NCBI GenBank assembly: GCA_013152045.1
Contig: JAADGZ010000236.1
Span: 18,320 to 24,373, forward strand
DNA: 6,054 nt
Direction: 5' to 3'
Source of the DNA: Gammaproteobacteria bacterium
Lineage (GTDB): Bacteria; Pseudomonadota; Gammaproteobacteria; UBA6429; Thiohalophilaceae
Part shown: one piece after another, positions 5,663 through 6,054 of the stretch
Position numbering within the stretch: position 1 is the first letter of the stretch
Layout of the letters: the number at the start of each line of letters is the position of its first letter
Program-made: the position numbers and the translations under genes
The notes under the pieces: generated by a model
Databases searched by the model: none
What the model saw: the letters and a program-made list of their open reading frames with translations, nothing else
Told to the model about the DNA's origin: nothing

Positions 5663-5950
5663 CGGCCTCAGCGCAGACGCCAGTCAGCAGGCCGCAACCG
5701 GAATGCGGGTAGAAGAAATGAGCCGCGCAATGATGAACAGCAGGAAAAAAATACAGCACGAAAAGCAAACCGCTCCTCCGGCCGTAATCAGCCGCGTAAT
5801 AAACCTAGAGATCAAAATGGGCAGGCCAAGGGCGTCGTAACCGCGGAAGGTGAAAAAACGCAGACAGAGGAAAAAGCACCGACCCAGAATCGTGAAGCCG
5901 GATCCAGTAGTCGGCGCGGTCGCCGGGGCGGTCGTCGTCGCCGTAAACCT
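5663..5950 (+). other. rne: Arginine-rich RNA-binding scaffold of RNase E
   Basis: Directly after the membrane helix come Arg/Gln/Asn-rich segments: about 5663-5730 ([17 protein letters not shown], residues near 586-608) and 5912-5947 ([11 protein letters not shown], near 669). They correspond in position and composition to the arginine-rich RNA-binding regions of the E. coli C-terminal half, which bind mRNA, RhlB helicase and Hfq/sRNA complexes. Sequence alignment is not meaningful here because this half diverges fast. The assignment rests on order and composition. Confidence 0.65.
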
Positions 5951-6054
5951 TCTGATGAACAGGCGCGCAATCAAGCTCAAGCTGGGTCAAAGGCTGAGAA
6001 TGCGCCAGAGCAAAATTACAACGTGAACAAAGAAGATTATTCGCAAACAAACAA

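Larger units (their letters stand above)
4982..6054 (+). pseudogene. rne: Ribonuclease E continuation in shifted frame, 3' end outside window
   Basis: The frame that starts with GTC at 4982 is open to the window end and carries the rest of RNase [18 protein letters not shown], then [22 protein letters not shown] (5117-5128, zinc link), [35 protein letters not shown]. It then passes into a low-complexity scaffold. [18 protein letters not shown] (5558-5611) matches the amphipathic membrane-anchoring helix of E. coli RNase E. Two arginine-rich RNA-binding stretches follow. The stop nearest upstream in this frame is at 4946-4948, and no start codon with a Shine-Dalgarno is seen, so this part cannot be expressed alone. 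It is annotated as a broken continuation of rne: either a true frameshift or a sequence error in an intact gene of at least 715 residues, with the C-terminal microdomains still to come. Confidence 0.88.

Noticed and set aside
5007..6050. Several minus-strand and other-frame reading frames under the second half of rne
   Set aside because: They lie opposite the RNase E continuation frame, which carries clear conserved motifs. Their translations are low-complexity shadows, such as the Thr/Ala-rich and Phe/Leu-rich strings opposite Arg codons.

Overview
This window is chromosomal housekeeping DNA from a gammaproteobacterium of moderate GC content. The RluC and RNase E proteins align closely, from memory, with the E. 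coli and Pseudomonas proteins, and the gene order (yceF/maf, S49 peptidase, HAD phosphatase, rluC, divergent rne) is the one I recall from Pseudomonas-type genomes. I cannot name the genus. There are no phage, plasmid, CRISPR, tRNA or rRNA signals.

Layout. Positions 1-447 (+) hold the 3' three quarters of yceF, a Maf-family nucleotide pyrophosphatase cut off by the window start. Positions 448-790 are a gene-free gap between convergent genes. It holds a nested palindromic repeat island: an outer pair of 34-bp inverted arms (463-496 and 740-773, 32/34 identical) built from a tandem ACGCAGAGG-like unit. Inside it lie a REP-doublet (REPIN-like) palindrome with GTAG signatures (522-599) and a set of competing smaller hairpins (644-706). 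Positions 791-3445 (-) are a compact three-gene operon, rluC then a HAD-IA phosphatase (4-nt ATGA overlap) then a short SppA-type S49 peptidase (22-nt gap).

Positions 3446-3911 are the divergent rluC/rne intergenic region. It contains a good extended -10 sigma70 promoter (TTGAAC, 17 bp, TATAGT) facing rne. That predicts a 5' leader of about 380 nt, close to the length of the autoregulatory E. coli rne leader, with several hairpins and a ribosome-binding site that can be paired away just before the ATG.

Positions 3912-6054 (+) are rne (RNase E). The reading frame is broken near 4980-4985. The catalytic domain is intact to residue 357, then the frame runs out of register to a stop at 5202-5204. 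The rest of the protein (VENRL helix, CPRC zinc link, small domain, membrane-anchoring helix, arginine-rich scaffold) continues open in another frame to the window end. A net loss of four bases restores both the conserved alignment and E. coli residue numbering (D303, D346, C404).

The genes share an RNA and quality-control theme: rRNA pseudouridylation, mRNA decay and rRNA processing, membrane peptide clearance, and nucleotide or metabolite house-cleaning. No new multi-gene system is visible. The points most worth a second look are the rne frame break, the rne leader and start-site hairpin, and the nested repeat island.
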